The notes under the pieces are model-generated. The model did not search any database. It saw only the letters and a list, made by a program, of their open reading frames with translations, and was not told the origin of the DNA. Below are positions 49,019-59,605 of a stretch of 64,000 bases of DNA, one piece after another; positions within the stretch are counted from its first letter, which is position 1, and each line of letters begins with the position of its first letter. The translations under genes and the position numbers were made by a program. Location: assembly GCF_902170785.1 (NCBI RefSeq), contig NZ_CABHYG010000002.1, positions 62,001 to 126,000 of the forward strand, written 5' to 3'. The stretch is from Yersinia proxima. GTDB taxonomy: Bacteria; Pseudomonadota; Gammaproteobacteria; Enterobacterales; Enterobacteriaceae.

Positions 49019-49256
49019 GTTTAACCGCTCTCTGCAAAAAGATACAACAGCTTAGCATGCGGCATGGCATAAACTATACCTTCCCCACGCTTTCAGTTAT
49101 TTCTGAATATGATGACAGCCTTACTTGCTATTCCCAACTCTATTTTTAGTATTTTTTCATCAGTAATGATGAATAAGTACTAAAAATATAGGTTGGTTTG
49201 ATTGCATCATCCATTTATAGATAACAATCTCGCCTATCGTATATTCCAAATACAAA
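49019..49256 (-). promoter_or_regulatory. wecA upstream region
   Basis: The 338-base gap from wecA to rho should contain the ECA operon promoter. I could not assign -35/-10 boxes with confidence. The clearest structure is a 48-bp nested palindrome at 49141-49188. The part near rho holds the rho terminator at 49254-49284. Confidence 0.5.
49141..49188. repeat. 48-bp nested palindrome upstream of wecA
   Basis: Outer arms TATTTTTAGTA (49141-49151) and TACTAAAAATA (49178-49188) are perfect reverse complements; inner arms TTCATCA (49156-49162) and TGATGAA (49167-49173) are too. Arms are separated by 4-base spacers and the centre is GTAA. As RNA this makes a stem of about 20 pairs capped by a GNRA-type tetraloop; as DNA it could form a cruciform. 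Confidence 0.85.
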
Positions 49257-49284
49257 AAACGCCACGACTGTGCGTGGCGTTTTG
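49254..49284 (-). terminator. rho gene terminator
   Basis: AAACGCCACG (49257-49266) and CGTGGCGTTT (49273-49282), a perfect 10-bp stem with a 6-base loop; on the minus strand a T-run follows (plus-strand A-run 49254-49259). It lies 75 bases after the rho stop. Also T-rich on the plus side, so it may work in both directions. Confidence 0.88.
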
Positions 49285-49356
49285 ATTGATTTTGCTACCC
49301 TTTCAAATATGAAGCTACAGTGAGTTAACTGCGACACCAAATTCTTTGGGTCAAAC

Positions 49357-50616
49357 TTACGAACGTCTCATGTTATCGAAGAACTGATCGTTAGTTTTCG
49401 CTGTTGCCAGTTTGCTGATGAGGAACTCCATTGCATCGATTTCACCCATTGGATGAAGAATACGACGTAAGATCCACATTTTTTGCAGCTCTTCAGTGGT
49501 TGTCAGCAACTCTTCTTTACGCGTACCAGAGCGGTTGAAATCAATGGCAGGGAACACGCGCTTCTCTGCAATTTTGCGCGACAGATGCAGTTCCATGTTG
49601 CCGGTTCCTTTAAATTCTTCATAGATAACTTCATCCATTTTAGAACCGGTATCAACCAATGCGGTCGCAATGATGGTCAGGCTACCGCCCTCTTCAACAT
49701 TACGAGCGGCACCAAAGAAACGCTTAGGACGATGCAAGGCATTAGCATCCACACCACCAGTCAGTACCTTGCCTGAAGCGGGTACTACGGTGTTGTATGC
49801 GCGGGCCAAACGAGTAATCGAATCAAGTAAGATGATAACGTCTTTTTTATGCTCAACCAGACGTTTCGCTTTCTCGATAACCATTTCAGCGACCTGTACG
49901 TGACGGGATGCTGGTTCGTCGAAGGTGGAAGCAATGACTTCACCTTTAACCAGACGTTGCATCTCGGTCACTTCTTCCGGGCGCTCGTCAATCAGCAGTA
50001 CCATCAATACGCAATCAGGGTGATTGTAAGCAATGCTGGTAGCGATATTCTGCAATAGCATAGTTTTACCCGCTTTTGGCGGAGCCACAATCAGCCCACG
50101 CTGACCACGACCGATTGGCGATGCCAAATCAAGGACACGGGCAGTTAAATCTTCAGTCGAACCGTTACCACGTTCCATGCGCAGACGAGAATTGGCATGT
50201 AATGGGGTTAAGTTTTCGAAGAGGATTTTGTTACGGGCATTTTCCGGTTTGTCATAGTTAACTTCGTTAACTTTCAACAATGCAAAGTAACGCTCACCTT
50301 CTTTAGGTGGGCGAATCTTACCGGCAACGGTGTCACCGGTGCGGAGGTTGAAACGGCGAATTTGGCTTGGGGATACGTAGATGTCGTCGGGACCGGCGAG
50401 GTAGGAGCTGTCTGCAGAACGGAGGAAACCAAATCCATCCTGCAATATCTCCAACACACCGTCACCGAAGATATCTTCTCCACTTTTCGCGTGCTGCTTA
50501 AGGATAGAGAAAATAATATCTTGTTTACGCATCCGGGCCAGGTTTTCCAGCCCCATATTTTCGCCAAGTGTTATCAGATCAGAAACCGGCGTGTTCTTTA
50601 ATTCGGTAAGATTCAT
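49357..50616 (-). CDS. rho: Transcription termination factor Rho
   Basis: Hexameric RNA-dependent ATPase that ends transcription at Rho sites. The 419-aa protein has the N-terminal helix bundle ([19 protein letters not shown]), the cold-shock-like RNA-binding domain with [17 protein letters not shown] (primary site), Walker A APPKAGKT, Walker [17 protein letters not shown], the Q-loop [30 protein letters not shown] and the R-loop [15 protein letters not shown]. Identical in length to E. coli Rho (419 aa) and almost identical in sequence. Preceded by a long leader, as expected for its autoregulation. Confidence 0.99.
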   Translation of the reverse strand: MNLTELKNTPVSDLITLGENMGLENLARMRKQDIIFSILKQHAKSGEDIFGDGVLEILQDGFGFLRSADSSYLAGPDDIYVSPSQIRRFNLRTGDTVAGKIRPPKEGERYFALLKVNEVNYDKPENARNKILFENLTPLHANSRLRMERGNGSTEDLTARVLDLASPIGRGQRGLIVAPPKAGKTMLLQNIATSIAYNHPDCVLMVLLIDERPEEVTEMQRLVKGEVIASTFDEPASRHVQVAEMVIEKAKRLVEHKKDVIILLDSITRLARAYNTVVPASGKVLTGGVDANALHRPKRFFGAARNVEEGGSLTIIATALVDTGSKMDEVIYEEFKGTGNMELHLSRKIAEKRVFPAIDFNRSGTRKEELLTTTEELQKMWILRRILHPMGEIDAMEFLISKLATAKTNDQFFDNMRRS

Positions 50617-51053
50617 AATGGTGGGTTCTTAAACTCGGGGTATGTCTCGAACTATGGTCGTGAATGGTATGGCAGCGTCATCCGTGCCTGTTTAATGGGA
50701 CATTCAATCACCGGCCTTGGCCAAACTACGCAAGTAATGACTTACGCGAGATTGCGCGACACAACGGTGTAAAGATTGAAGGTGCCTTAGACTGATTTAG
50801 TAAAACACTAGACTGTCAAAAACCGATTGAGTTCATACATATTCTCAACACAAATTATTTCGACATAGAGTAAAACTTTAGATTCAAACTATTTAGATGC
50901 TACAGACTATTTATTAGGTACTAAAGAATTAAGCTAGATGCTACAAACCCGGTCTCAATACACAGGAATGTTCTATATGCAGTGGAGTAAACTTAACACG
51001 CTTCTTTGCAGGCGTCTAGCGGTCAGTGTGAGAAATCACAACTGCCGCTAAAC
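50617..51053 (-). promoter_or_regulatory. rho leader region
   Basis: About 440 bases between rho and an ERIC element. On the minus strand TTGACA (50819-50814) is a good -35 candidate; a convincing -10 at correct distance is not obvious. Further down a frame of nine codons (ATG ACG CTG CCA TAC CAT..., near 50676) sits behind AGGCACGG. E. coli rho has a translated leader (rhoL) and a Rho-dependent attenuator; I cannot tell whether this small frame is its counterpart. The C-rich, G-poor leader would suit Rho binding. Confidence 0.4.
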
Positions 51054-51178
51054 ATACCCTACAGCCTTGAAGCCACTGCTGTGTTAGCAACTCTTACTCA
51101 CCCGAATCACTGACCTGAGTCAGCTCATCGGGATTCGCTCGTTTGCTGCCTTGCTGCAACTTCAATGACTTTGGGTAT
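51054..51178. repeat. ERIC element between rho leader and trxA
   Basis: 125 bases bounded by ATACCCT and GGGTAT, in the orientation ATACCCTACAGCC...CACCCGAATCACTGACC, GTCAGCTCATCGGGATTCG. It lies just downstream of trxA, whose transcript runs towards rho. Confidence 0.92.
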
Positions 51179-51196
51179 TGTGACGGCTAACGCCGC

Positions 51197-51523
51197 TTAC
51201 AGATTCGCATCCAAGAATTCTTTAAGCTGACCCTTAGACAAGGCACCAACCTTGGTTGCCACAACTTCACCATCACGGAACAACAACAGCGTAGGGATGC
51301 CACGGATACCGTATTTAGGTGCCGTGCCCTGGTTGTCATCAATATTCAATTTAGTGATAGTCAGTCTGCCTTCATACTCTTCAGCAATTTCATCCAAAAT
51401 CGGAGCAATCATCTTGCACGGACCACACCATTCAGCCCAGAAATCGACCAGAACCAGGCCGCTGGCTTTCAGCACGTCAGTGTCGAAGCTGTCGTCACTC
51501 AGGTGAATAATTTTATCGCTCAT
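51197..51523 (-). CDS. trxA: Thioredoxin 1
   Basis: General disulfide reductase of the cytoplasm, reduced by TrxB; also subunit of phage T7 DNA polymerase in E. coli. The 108-aa protein has the active site WCGPC (Cys33 and Cys36), the cis-proline loop [11 protein letters not shown] and the usual end LKEFLDANL. Divergent from rhlB with a 118-base promoter gap, and upstream of rho on the same strand, the same arrangement as in E. coli. Confidence 0.98.
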   Translation of the reverse strand: MSDKIIHLSDDSFDTDVLKASGLVLVDFWAEWCGPCKMIAPILDEIAEEYEGRLTITKLNIDDNQGTAPKYGIRGIPTLLLFRDGEVVATKVGALSKGQLKEFLDANL

Positions 51524-51641
51524 GTTCTACTCCAAAGGATTGTGTCTACCTCGTTGGTGTAGCATTAACCAACAATAGGATGACTTTATTTCACCGGATA
51601 CGCTTTCGTAAAGCAATAGTTAGCTGATATTCTACCACACT

Positions 51642-52928
51642 ATGAGCAAAACACACTTGACCGAACAGAAGTTTTCCGACTTCGCCCTGCACCCGCTAGT
51701 TATTGAAGCCCTTGAAAACAAAGGATTTCAGTATTGTACGCCGATCCAGGCGTTAGCATTGCCACTCACCCTCTCTGGGCGTGATGTAGCGGGTCAGGCG
51801 CAAACAGGAACCGGCAAGACGCTGGCATTCTTAGCGTCTACTTTCCATTATTTGCTTTCTCACCCCGCAGAAGAGGGTCGTCAGACTAATCAACCGCGCG
51901 CATTGATTATGGCACCAACGCGTGAATTAGCTGTGCAAATTCACTCCGATGCAGAGTCACTTTCCCAGATAACGGGTCTGAAATTGGGCTTGGCTTATGG
52001 TGGTGACGGCTACGACAAACAGCTTAAAGTGCTGGAAAGTGGCGTAGATATTCTTATCGGGACAACTGGCCGTTTAATCGATTACGCAAAACAAAATTAT
52101 ATTAACCTCGGTGCGATTCAGGTTGTGGTATTGGATGAAGCTGATCGGATGTACGATTTAGGCTTTATTAAAGATATCCGCTGGCTGTTCCGCCGTATGC
52201 CTTCCGTTGATAAGCGTTTGAACATGCTGTTCTCTGCCACACTTTCGTACCGCGTACGTGAATTGGCCTTCGAACAAATGAACAACGCCGAATATGTTGA
52301 AGTGGAACCGTTACAAAAAACCGGCCACCGCATTCAGGAAGAACTGTTCTACCCTTCAAATGAAGAAAAAATGCGCCTGCTTCAGACATTAATTGAAGAA
52401 GAGTGGCCAGATCGCTGCATTATTTTTGCCAATACCAAGCACCGTTGTGAAGAAATCTGGGGCCACCTGGCTGCCGATGGTCATCGTGTCGGTCTGTTGA
52501 CCGGTGATGTCGCACAGAAAAAACGCCTGCGGATTTTAGAAGATTTTACCAAAGGTGATTTGGATATCCTGGTTGCAACTGATGTTGCTGCTCGTGGTTT
52601 GCATATTCCACTGGTAACCCACGTCTTCAACTATGACCTGCCTGATGATTGCGAAGACTATGTTCACCGCATTGGCCGTACCGGTCGTGCTGGCGAAAGT
52701 GGTCATTCCATCAGCCTGGCCTGTGAAGAATACGCATTAAACTTACCGGCTATTGAGACCTATACCGGTCATAGCATTCCGGTAAGCAAATATAATAGCG
52801 ATGCGCTATTAACTGATTTGCCGGCGCCAAAACGTCTGGCTCGTACCCGCACCGGGAATGGCCCACGCCGTAACTCTGCCCCACGTCGCAGTGGTGCACC
52901 ACGGAATAACCGTAAGCGACCGAGCTGA
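51642..52928 (+). CDS. rhlB: ATP-dependent RNA helicase RhlB
   Basis: DEAD-box helicase of the RNA degradosome; unwinds mRNA for PNPase and RNase E. The 428-aa protein shows the Q motif ([26 protein letters not shown]), [49 protein letters not shown] and [10 protein letters not shown]. The basic C-terminal tail ([28 protein letters not shown]) is an RNA-binding extension. It is divergent from trxA; gppA follows after three bases. E. coli RhlB has 421 aa. Confidence 0.98.
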   Translation: MSKTHLTEQKFSDFALHPLVIEALENKGFQYCTPIQALALPLTLSGRDVAGQAQTGTGKTLAFLASTFHYLLSHPAEEGRQTNQPRALIMAPTRELAVQIHSDAESLSQITGLKLGLAYGGDGYDKQLKVLESGVDILIGTTGRLIDYAKQNYINLGAIQVVVLDEADRMYDLGFIKDIRWLFRRMPSVDKRLNMLFSATLSYRVRELAFEQMNNAEYVEVEPLQKTGHRIQEELFYPSNEEKMRLLQTLIEEEWPDRCIIFANTKHRCEEIWGHLAADGHRVGLLTGDVAQKKRLRILEDFTKGDLDILVATDVAARGLHIPLVTHVFNYDLPDDCEDYVHRIGRTGRAGESGHSISLACEEYALNLPAIETYTGHSIPVSKYNSDALLTDLPAPKRLARTRTGNGPRRNSAPRRSGAPRNNRKRPS

Positions 52929-52931
52929 TAA

Positions 52932-54428
52932 ATGATGCTAAGTTCCACCTCACTTTATGCTGCCATCGATCTTGGCTCCAACAGTTTTCATATGTTGGTA
53001 GTACGTGAGGTGGCTGGCAGTATCCAAACGCTGGCCCGGATCAAGCGGAAAGTCCGCCTGGCTGCGGGTCTGGATACCCAAAATCATCTATCGCAAGAAG
53101 CGATGGAGCGTGGTTGGCAATGTCTGAAACTTTTTTCAGAGCGTTTGCAGGACATTCCTTTGGATCAGATCCGCGTGGTGGCAACTGCAACCCTGCGTCT
53201 GGCTTCAAATGCCGAAGAATTCCTGCAAACTGCGACCGAAATCCTCGGTTGCCCGATTCAGGTCATCAGTGGTGAAGAAGAAGCACGTCTGATTTATCAC
53301 GGCGTTGCACATACTACCGGTGGGCCAGAGCAGCGTTTAGTCGTCGATATTGGTGGTGGCAGCACAGAGCTCGTGACTGGCAATGGCGCTCAGGCCAATA
53401 TTCTGGTTAGTTTATCAATGGGTTGTGTCACCTGGCTGGAGCGTTACTTTAGTGACCGCAATCTGGTAAAAGACAATTTTGATCGCGCGGAGTCGGCTGC
53501 CCGTGAAATGCTAAAACCTGTCGCGCAACGTTTTCGCGAACATGGCTGGCAAATCTGTGTCGGTGCCTCAGGCACAGTTCAGGCGCTGCAAGAGATCATG
53601 GTCGCTCAGGGTATGGACGAACTGATCACGCTGGCAAAATTGCAGCAGCTCAAACAACGAGCGATTCAATGCGGCAAGTTAGAAGAGCTGGAAATCCCCG
53701 GTTTAACACTGGAACGAGCGCTGGTTTTCCCCAGCGGCTTGTCTATCCTGATTGCTATATTCCAGGAGCTGGCGATTGAAAGTATGACGCTGGCAGGCGG
53801 TGCGTTACGTGAAGGGCTGGTTTATGGCATGCTTCATTTGCCGGTTGAGCAGGATATTCGTAGCCGAACGGTACGAAATATACAGCGCCGCTACTTTTTG
53901 GATACTGAGCAAGCCAAGCGCGTCAGTAAATTGGCCGATAACTTTTTGCTTCAGGTAGAAAAGGAGTGGCGTCTCGACAGCCGATGTCGCGAGTTATTGC
54001 AAAATGCCTGCTTGCTTCACGAAATTGGCTTAAGTATCGATTTTAAACGTGCTCCGCAACATGCCGCTTACCTGATACGCAATCTGGATCTACCCGGTTT
54101 TACTCCCGCTCAAAAACTCTTACTCGCGGCTTTGCTGCAAAATCAGAGTGATACTCTCGATCTCTCACTGTTGAATCAACAGAACGCATTGCCAGTAGAT
54201 ATGGCTCAGCACCTATGCCGTTTATTGCGTCTGGCCATTATATTCTCCAGCCGTCGCCGCGATGACACTCTGCCAGCCGTCCGTCTGCGGGCCAATGGTG
54301 AAACACTTTATGTGCTATTACCTCACGGCTGGTTGCAGCAACATCCTTACCGCGCAGAGGCATTAGAGCAAGAAAGTCATTGGCAGAGCTATGTTCAGTG
54401 GCCACTGCTATTAGAAGAATTTAACTAA
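52932..54428 (+). CDS. gppA: Guanosine-5'-triphosphate,3'-diphosphate pyrophosphatase
   Basis: Converts pppGpp to ppGpp in the stringent response; also an exopolyphosphatase. The 498-aa protein of the Ppx/GppA family has the ASKHA-fold phosphate loops [13 protein letters not shown] (residues 9-21) and [14 protein letters not shown] (near residue 137), the EGG-like turn [14 protein letters not shown] and a C-terminal HD-like helical domain ([11 protein letters not shown]). Only three bases separate it from rhlB, so co-transcription is likely. E. coli GppA has 494 aa. Confidence 0.97.
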   Translation: MMLSSTSLYAAIDLGSNSFHMLVVREVAGSIQTLARIKRKVRLAAGLDTQNHLSQEAMERGWQCLKLFSERLQDIPLDQIRVVATATLRLASNAEEFLQTATEILGCPIQVISGEEEARLIYHGVAHTTGGPEQRLVVDIGGGSTELVTGNGAQANILVSLSMGCVTWLERYFSDRNLVKDNFDRAESAAREMLKPVAQRFREHGWQICVGASGTVQALQEIMVAQGMDELITLAKLQQLKQRAIQCGKLEELEIPGLTLERALVFPSGLSILIAIFQELAIESMTLAGGALREGLVYGMLHLPVEQDIRSRTVRNIQRRYFLDTEQAKRVSKLADNFLLQVEKEWRLDSRCRELLQNACLLHEIGLSIDFKRAPQHAAYLIRNLDLPGFTPAQKLLLAALLQNQSDTLDLSLLNQQNALPVDMAQHLCRLLRLAIIFSSRRRDDTLPAVRLRANGETLYVLLPHGWLQQHPYRAEALEQESHWQSYVQWPLLLEEFN

Positions 54429-54505
54429 GTTCTTTGTTGTTGGCGGCCTCGGTCGCCTTCCCCTCGCTTATATTCTTACTGTAAATCCCCATAAAACTAT
54501 CAGAT

Positions 54506-54521
54506 TGTGATCACCCTCAGT
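54506..54521. promoter_or_regulatory. Putative CRP site of pehX
   Basis: TGTGATCACCCTCAGT: perfect left half (TGTGA) and a partial right half (TCAGT for TCACA). It lies 64 bases upstream of the pehX start. CRP activation is the rule for pectin-degradation genes in related bacteria. Confidence 0.55.
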
Positions 54522-54548
54522 TTAAAAAAGAAACATTGTATGTATTTT

Positions 54549-54567
54549 TATAAAACACTGTTTCTTT
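54549..54567. promoter_or_regulatory. Putative KdgR operator of pehX
   Basis: TATAAAACACTGTTTCTTT matches 15 of 17 informative positions of the KdgR consensus AATRAAAYNNYRTTTYATT. It ends three bases before the ribosome-binding site of pehX, so bound KdgR would block transcription until pectin breakdown products accumulate. Confidence 0.75.
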
Positions 54568-54584
54568 ATTGGAAAGGGATAATA

Positions 54585-56411
54585 ATGCAAGCACAGCTTC
54601 AACGCCCACGAACTACAGGTATGCTAGTGATTATAACCAGTCTGATGGTGGGTACTCCGATGGCAATGGCAGCAAAATCAAGTAGTCTCGATGCTCCTCA
54701 GCAGCTACAAGTTCCCACTCTCGCCTATGATGAGAGCAGTATTGTTCTGGTATGGAAAGCGCCGGAAGATACCCGCAAAATAGTTGATTATCAGATTTTC
54801 TCTGCGGGGAAATTGTTAGGTAAGGCCAGCGATAATAATGATAAATTCTCACCGGCCAAGCCTTATATCGATCATTTCTATGCCAATGATAAAGATAATT
54901 TCCAACATAAAATTGTGATGCAAAACTTTACGGTGATGGGGCTAAAACCCGAAACCAGCTATCAATTTACGGTGAAAGCACAATACGCCGATGGTTCTTT
55001 ATCTGTCGCCAGTAAGCCCATTACCGCCAAAACCAGCGCCAAGCCGCAGATTGTGAATGTGCGTGATTTTGGTGCCATCGATGACGGAAAAACATTGAAT
55101 ACCAAAGCCATACAGCAAGCAATTGATAGCTGTAAGCCCGGCTGCCGTGTCGAAATCCCTGCGGGCACTTACAAAAGTGGTGCGCTTTGGCTGAAAAGTG
55201 ACATGACCCTTAACCTACAGGCCGGTGCCACATTATTGGGTTCAGAGAATCCAGATGATTACCCTGCGGGCTACCGTTTGTATCCTTATTCTACCATTGA
55301 GCGCCCAGCATCGTTGATCAATGCCATCGATCCTAATAACAGCAAGCCGGGCACATTCCGCAATATTCGGATTACCGGCTCCGGAGTAATTGATGGCAAT
55401 GGTTGGCTACGCGCAAAAACCGCTGAAATTACTGATGAATTAGGCCGACCACTGCCGCAATATGTTGCGAGTAAGAATAGTAAAGTGCATGAAGACGGCA
55501 TTCTGGCTAAAAATCAGGTTGAAAAGGCTGTTTCTGATGGTATGGATTTGAAAAATGCCTATGGCCAACGTCGCTCCAGCCTAATGACATTACGCGGAGT
55601 AGAAAACGTGTATCTGGCGGGCTTTACGGTACGTAACCCTGCCTTCCACGGCATTATGAATCTGGAAAACCACAATGTGGTTGCCAATGGATTGATTCAC
55701 CAAACATATGATGCAAATAACGGCGATGGTATCGAGTTCGGTAACAGCCAGAATGTCATGGTGTTTAATAACTTCTTTGATACCGGCGATGACTGCATCA
55801 ACTTTGCGGCAGGAACAGGAGAAAAAGCCCAGGAACAAGAACCTATGAAAGGTGCATGGTTATTTAATAACTATTTCCGGATGGGGCACGGCGCGATAGT
55901 CACGGGTAGCCACACAGGGGCGTGGATTGAAGATATTCTGGCCGAAAATAATGTGATGTACCTGACTGATATCGGCCTGCGCGCCAAAAGTACCAGCACC
56001 ATCGGTGGTGGTGCTCGTAATGTCACTTTCCGCAATAATGCAATGCGTGATCTGGCGAAACAAGTGATGGTGATGACATTGGATTATGCTGATAGCAATG
56101 CCAACATTGATTACCCACCAGCCAAGATCCCTGCCCAATTCTATGATTTCACATTAAAAAATGTGACGGTGGATAATACCACGGGCAAAAATCCATCTAT
56201 TGAAATCAAAGGGGATACAGCGAACAAAGCCTGGCACCGTCTGGTTCACGTGAACAATGTGCAACTTAACAACGTCACGCCGACAGCAATCAGTGACCTA
56301 CGTGATAGTGAATTTAATAAAGTCACTTTCACTGAATTGCGGGGCGATACGCCGTGGCACTTCAGCGATGTGAAAAACGTCAAGGTTGATGGTAAACCTG
56401 TCGCGCCTTAA
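54585..56411 (+). CDS. pehX: Exported exo-polygalacturonase (glycoside hydrolase family 28)
   Basis: Cleaves galacturonate units, probably digalacturonate, from the end of polygalacturonic acid (pectin) in the periplasm. The 608-aa precursor has a signal peptide (to about PMAMA, residue 29), a fibronectin type III domain (residues 42-150: PTLAYDESSIVLVWKAP..., YQFTVKAQYADG), then a right-handed parallel beta-helix. GH28 catalytic residues are Asp381 (NGDGIEF), Asp402-Asp403 (TGDDCINF), His435 (GHGAIV) and RAK near 466. A GH28 exopolygalacturonase of this layout was studied in Y. enterocolitica. The ATG at 54585 has GGAAAGGGAT upstream; the longer frame is rejected. KdgR and CRP sites precede it. 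E. coli has nothing between gppA and rep. Confidence 0.93.
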   Translation: MQAQLQRPRTTGMLVIITSLMVGTPMAMAAKSSSLDAPQQLQVPTLAYDESSIVLVWKAPEDTRKIVDYQIFSAGKLLGKASDNNDKFSPAKPYIDHFYANDKDNFQHKIVMQNFTVMGLKPETSYQFTVKAQYADGSLSVASKPITAKTSAKPQIVNVRDFGAIDDGKTLNTKAIQQAIDSCKPGCRVEIPAGTYKSGALWLKSDMTLNLQAGATLLGSENPDDYPAGYRLYPYSTIERPASLINAIDPNNSKPGTFRNIRITGSGVIDGNGWLRAKTAEITDELGRPLPQYVASKNSKVHEDGILAKNQVEKAVSDGMDLKNAYGQRRSSLMTLRGVENVYLAGFTVRNPAFHGIMNLENHNVVANGLIHQTYDANNGDGIEFGNSQNVMVFNNFFDTGDDCINFAAGTGEKAQEQEPMKGAWLFNNYFRMGHGAIVTGSHTGAWIEDILAENNVMYLTDIGLRAKSTSTIGGGARNVTFRNNAMRDLAKQVMVMTLDYADSNANIDYPPAKIPAQFYDFTLKNVTVDNTTGKNPSIEIKGDTANKAWHRLVHVNNVQLNNVTPTAISDLRDSEFNKVTFTELRGDTPWHFSDVKNVKVDGKPVAP

Positions 56412-56422
56412 TCAATAACAGA

Positions 56423-56449
56423 TGGGCAGGTTCTGTTATCTCCTGCCCA
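56423..56449. terminator. Terminator between convergent pehX and rep
   Basis: TGGGCAGG (56423-56430) and CCTGCCCA (56442-56449), a perfect 8-bp stem with an 11-base loop, followed by CTATTGGTTTT on the plus strand. It serves pehX, and possibly rep from the other side. Confidence 0.7.
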
Positions 56450-56466
56450 CTATTGGTTTTGAGTAC

Positions 56467-58491
56467 TCACTGTGGCTTTTTAGCATTCGCTAATTGCGCT
56501 CGAATATTGGCCAGGTGACTCTGGCCTTTTTGCATCCGTTCTTCCGGGCTAACGGCCTTGCGCTCATTTTCCCATTTCAAATCATCCTGCGGGAGCTCCA
56601 TCAGGAAACGGCTGGGTTCTGGCCGAATCAGCTCACCATACTGCCGCCGCTCTTTGCATAAGGTGAAAAAAAGTTCACGCTGAGCGCGGGTGATGCCCAC
56701 ATAGGCCAGCCGCCGCTCTTCATCTACATTGTCTTCATCAATACTGCTTTGATGGGGCAACAAACCTTCTTCCATACCAACCAAAAACACATACGGGAAT
56801 TCCAGCCCCTTTGAAGCATGTAGTGTCATCAGTTGTACCTGATCCAGCTCTTCATCACTTTCCCCGCGCTCCATCATATCGCGCAGGGTAAAACGTGTGA
56901 CAACCTGAGTCAGTGTCATCGGCTCATTCAGCTCTGACCCTTCCAACATTTCGGTCATCCAGCTGAATAATAAATTAACGTTCTTCATCCGCATTTCAGC
57001 CGCTTTCGGACTAGGAGAGGTTTCGAACAGCCAGCTTTCATAATCGATGCCGTGAATCAAATCCCGCACTGCTGCGATCGGCTCACGTTCCACTAAGCGA
57101 ATAATGCCGTCCATCCAATGAGTGAAACGCTGTAATGACTCCAGACCGCGCCCCTTCAGATGCTCGCCCAGCCCTAAATCAAAACTGGCACGAAACAGAC
57201 TTTTATTACGCACATTAGCCCATTCACCCAATTTTTGAATCGTCGCAGACCCTATCTCGCGCTTTGGGGTATTCACGATACGTAAGAATGCGCTGTCATC
57301 ATCCTGATTGGTCAATACTCGCAAATAAGCCAGTAAATCTTTGATCTCTGGACGTGAGAAAAACGAATCCCCGCCGGAGATACGATAAGGGATACGGTTT
57401 TGCATCAACAGCTTTTCAAACAGCCGTGACTGGTGATTGCCGCGATACAGAATGGCATAATCGCTGTATTGCGTTTTTTTCACAAAATGGTGGGCGATAA
57501 GCTCACCGACCACCCTTTCAGCTTCATGATCTTCATTATTGGCGGTAATCACTTTTAGCTCATCGCCATACTCCAACTCAGAAAAGAGCTTTTTTTCAAA
57601 AACATGCGGATTATTGGCAATCAAGATATTGGCCGCTTTCAAAATACGGCCCGAGGAGCGGTAGTTTTGCTCCAGCTTGATCACTTGCAACTGTGGGAAA
57701 TCTTCATTCAACAAGACTAAATTCTGTGGCCGTGCGCCACGCCATGAATAGATGGATTGGTCGTCATCACCCACCACGGTAAAACGCGCCCGGCTGCCCA
57801 CCAGCAATTTAACCATTTGGTACTGGCTGGTATTGGTGTCTTGGTATTCATCCACTAATAGGTAACGCAGCCGGTTTTGCCAGCGTTCGCGCACTTCCAG
57901 ATTGTTTTGCAGCAATAAGGTGGGCAATGAAATGAGATCATCGAAATCCAATACATTGCACGCTTTTAAATGTGCGTCATATAAGCCATAGCAATGGACG
58001 AACAATTTATCGCGCTCGGATCGAGCCAACGCCGCAGCGGCGGCAGGATCGAGAAGATCATTTTTCCAGTTTGAGATCTGGGATATTAACTGTTGCAGTA
58101 AGGTTTTATCGTCTTCCAACCACTTATGGGTCAGGTCTTTCAACAGACCCAGTTGGTCTTGCGCATCAAACAGAGAGAAATTGGATTTCATCCCCAGCGC
58201 CTTGTACTCTTTTTTGATGATTTCCAGCCCCAGAGTATGGAACGTCGCGATCATCAAACCCCGTGCTTCTTTGCGCCCCAACGTCTGAGCCACACGTTCT
58301 TTCATTTCACGCGCGGCTTTATTGGTAAAGGTTACCGCAGCAATATGTTGTGGCTGATAGCCACATTGGCGGATCAAATGCGCAATCTTATTGGTGATGA
58401 CTCGGGTTTTGCCCGATCCCGCACCGGCCAACACCAGGCAGGGTCCGGTGACAAATTCGACGGCTTGTTGTTGGCTGGGATTTAATCGCAT
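56467..58491 (-). CDS. rep: ATP-dependent DNA helicase Rep
   Basis: Superfamily 1 3'-5' helicase associated with the replisome that clears protein roadblocks. The 674-aa protein (E. coli 673) starts [40 protein letters not shown], with Q-motif and Walker A, followed by [44 protein letters not shown] and [15 protein letters not shown]. The C-terminal end [14 protein letters not shown] carries the DnaB-contact tail. The open frame extends 50 codons upstream, but ATG 58491 matches the family start. It is the paralogue of uvrD found at 18.8 kb. Convergent with pehX. Confidence 0.97.
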   Translation of the reverse strand: MRLNPSQQQAVEFVTGPCLVLAGAGSGKTRVITNKIAHLIRQCGYQPQHIAAVTFTNKAAREMKERVAQTLGRKEARGLMIATFHTLGLEIIKKEYKALGMKSNFSLFDAQDQLGLLKDLTHKWLEDDKTLLQQLISQISNWKNDLLDPAAAAALARSERDKLFVHCYGLYDAHLKACNVLDFDDLISLPTLLLQNNLEVRERWQNRLRYLLVDEYQDTNTSQYQMVKLLVGSRARFTVVGDDDQSIYSWRGARPQNLVLLNEDFPQLQVIKLEQNYRSSGRILKAANILIANNPHVFEKKLFSELEYGDELKVITANNEDHEAERVVGELIAHHFVKKTQYSDYAILYRGNHQSRLFEKLLMQNRIPYRISGGDSFFSRPEIKDLLAYLRVLTNQDDDSAFLRIVNTPKREIGSATIQKLGEWANVRNKSLFRASFDLGLGEHLKGRGLESLQRFTHWMDGIIRLVEREPIAAVRDLIHGIDYESWLFETSPSPKAAEMRMKNVNLLFSWMTEMLEGSELNEPMTLTQVVTRFTLRDMMERGESDEELDQVQLMTLHASKGLEFPYVFLVGMEEGLLPHQSSIDEDNVDEERRLAYVGITRAQRELFFTLCKERRQYGELIRPEPSRFLMELPQDDLKWENERKAVSPEERMQKGQSHLANIRAQLANAKKPQ

Positions 58492-58705
58492 AACACTCGA
58501 AAACTCAGTAGGTAGACGGGGGGAACAGGATTGTAGCAGAAAGCGGCTGATGACAAAAAACCAGCTGGCATCTTTTGCTTTGTAAAAGCTGACCAGCGTG
58601 GCCCCATCACGATTAAAATACGTTACACTGGCGCGCTTCAAGGCTCCCTTGAAGATAATCTTCGTTCAAATAACCCTACCCAATAAATTGGTGGTGATTG
58701 TTACT

Positions 58706-58987
58706 ATGGCAAACAAAGCATCTGCACTGCACATCTTGGTTGATGATGAAAAGCAGGCAAACGACATTTTGGCGCAGTTGAATAACGGCGCAAATTTCCA
58801 AGAGTTAGCGAAAAAGTTCTCTAACTGCCCGTCAAAACGTAATGGCGGCGATCTGGGTGAGTTCAATAAAGGGGATATGGTTCCGGCATTCGATAAAGCC
58901 GTATTCAGCTGCGAATTGCTGCAACCTTATGGCCCAGTAAAAACCCAATTCGGTTATCACATTATTAAAGTCTTATACCGTAATTAA
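58706..58987 (+). CDS. ppiC: Peptidyl-prolyl cis-trans isomerase C (parvulin)
   Basis: Small cytoplasmic parvulin-type prolyl isomerase, 93 aa, the E. coli length. The whole protein is one rotamase domain: [47 protein letters not shown], then [36 protein letters not shown] with the conserved phenylalanine and histidine residues of the active site. The ATG at 58706 is the family start; the longer open frame upstream has no match. It is divergent from rep across about 215 bases. In E. coli ppiC also lies beside rep. Confidence 0.96.
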   Translation: MANKASALHILVDDEKQANDILAQLNNGANFQELAKKFSNCPSKRNGGDLGEFNKGDMVPAFDKAVFSCELLQPYGPVKTQFGYHIIKVLYRN

Positions 58988-59605
58988 GTTCGTCATGCGC
59001 CACCTCACTGGCGGCGCAAAATACTCCCTCCCTATTATCCCATTTATCGTTAATGCAATGTATTTTGAAAAATAATCAATTTTCAGAAAATCCCAATTAA
59101 TATTTTGAGTCCTCAGACTATCGTTAGTTACATCTATACAAAATACCAACTTAACTTTACAAACCACACAATAAATAACATTAACAAACCCTACTGCAAT
59201 GCACCAAAACAGGGACAAAATTTAATTTTCAAATAAAAACAACAAGAAAGGTCTCATTAGCTTATTTTTATTTTAAATTAAATCAATTTAAATACAGTGA
59301 GTTACGTTAATTTAGATTAAATCCGAGACTTAGTAGGAACTTTCCCACAAACATTGGTTTGTTTGTCCTATGTGCAGTAAAAGTTACTTTCTATATTATC
59401 TCCTCATCAAGTAACGGACGTGAACGAAATAACGACCACCCCCTTACTTTAATGAAAGAACATGTGGAAAGCTGACGAGTATAACCGAATAACATTCGCA
59501 CATATAGTCATTAACCCACTTCATATTTATTAAGTTAATTACTCCTCCGTATTTAAACGTGAACGAGAATTTAGCTAATTTCTAATTATTATATTGGAGT
59601 TTTAA
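58988..59605. other. AT-rich gap upstream of the fimbrial operon
   Basis: 618 bases without a gene. Right after ppiC there is a GC hairpin (GCGCC 58997-59001 with GGCGC 59013-59017) that may end its transcript. The remainder is strikingly AT-rich (long A/T tracts at 59260-59330), typical of H-NS-silenced fimbrial promoters. I see no invertible element: no matching inverted repeats near 300 bp apart and no recombinase gene. GGAG before 59606 is the ribosome-binding site of the subunit gene. Confidence 0.5.

Noticed and set aside
58492-58641. 50-residue N-terminal extension of Rep
   Set aside because: Family proteins begin at [11 protein letters not shown]; the upstream segment has no support.
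59260-59605. Invertible promoter switch upstream of the pilin gene
   Set aside because: No pair of flanking inverted repeats and no Fim-type recombinase gene in the visible part.
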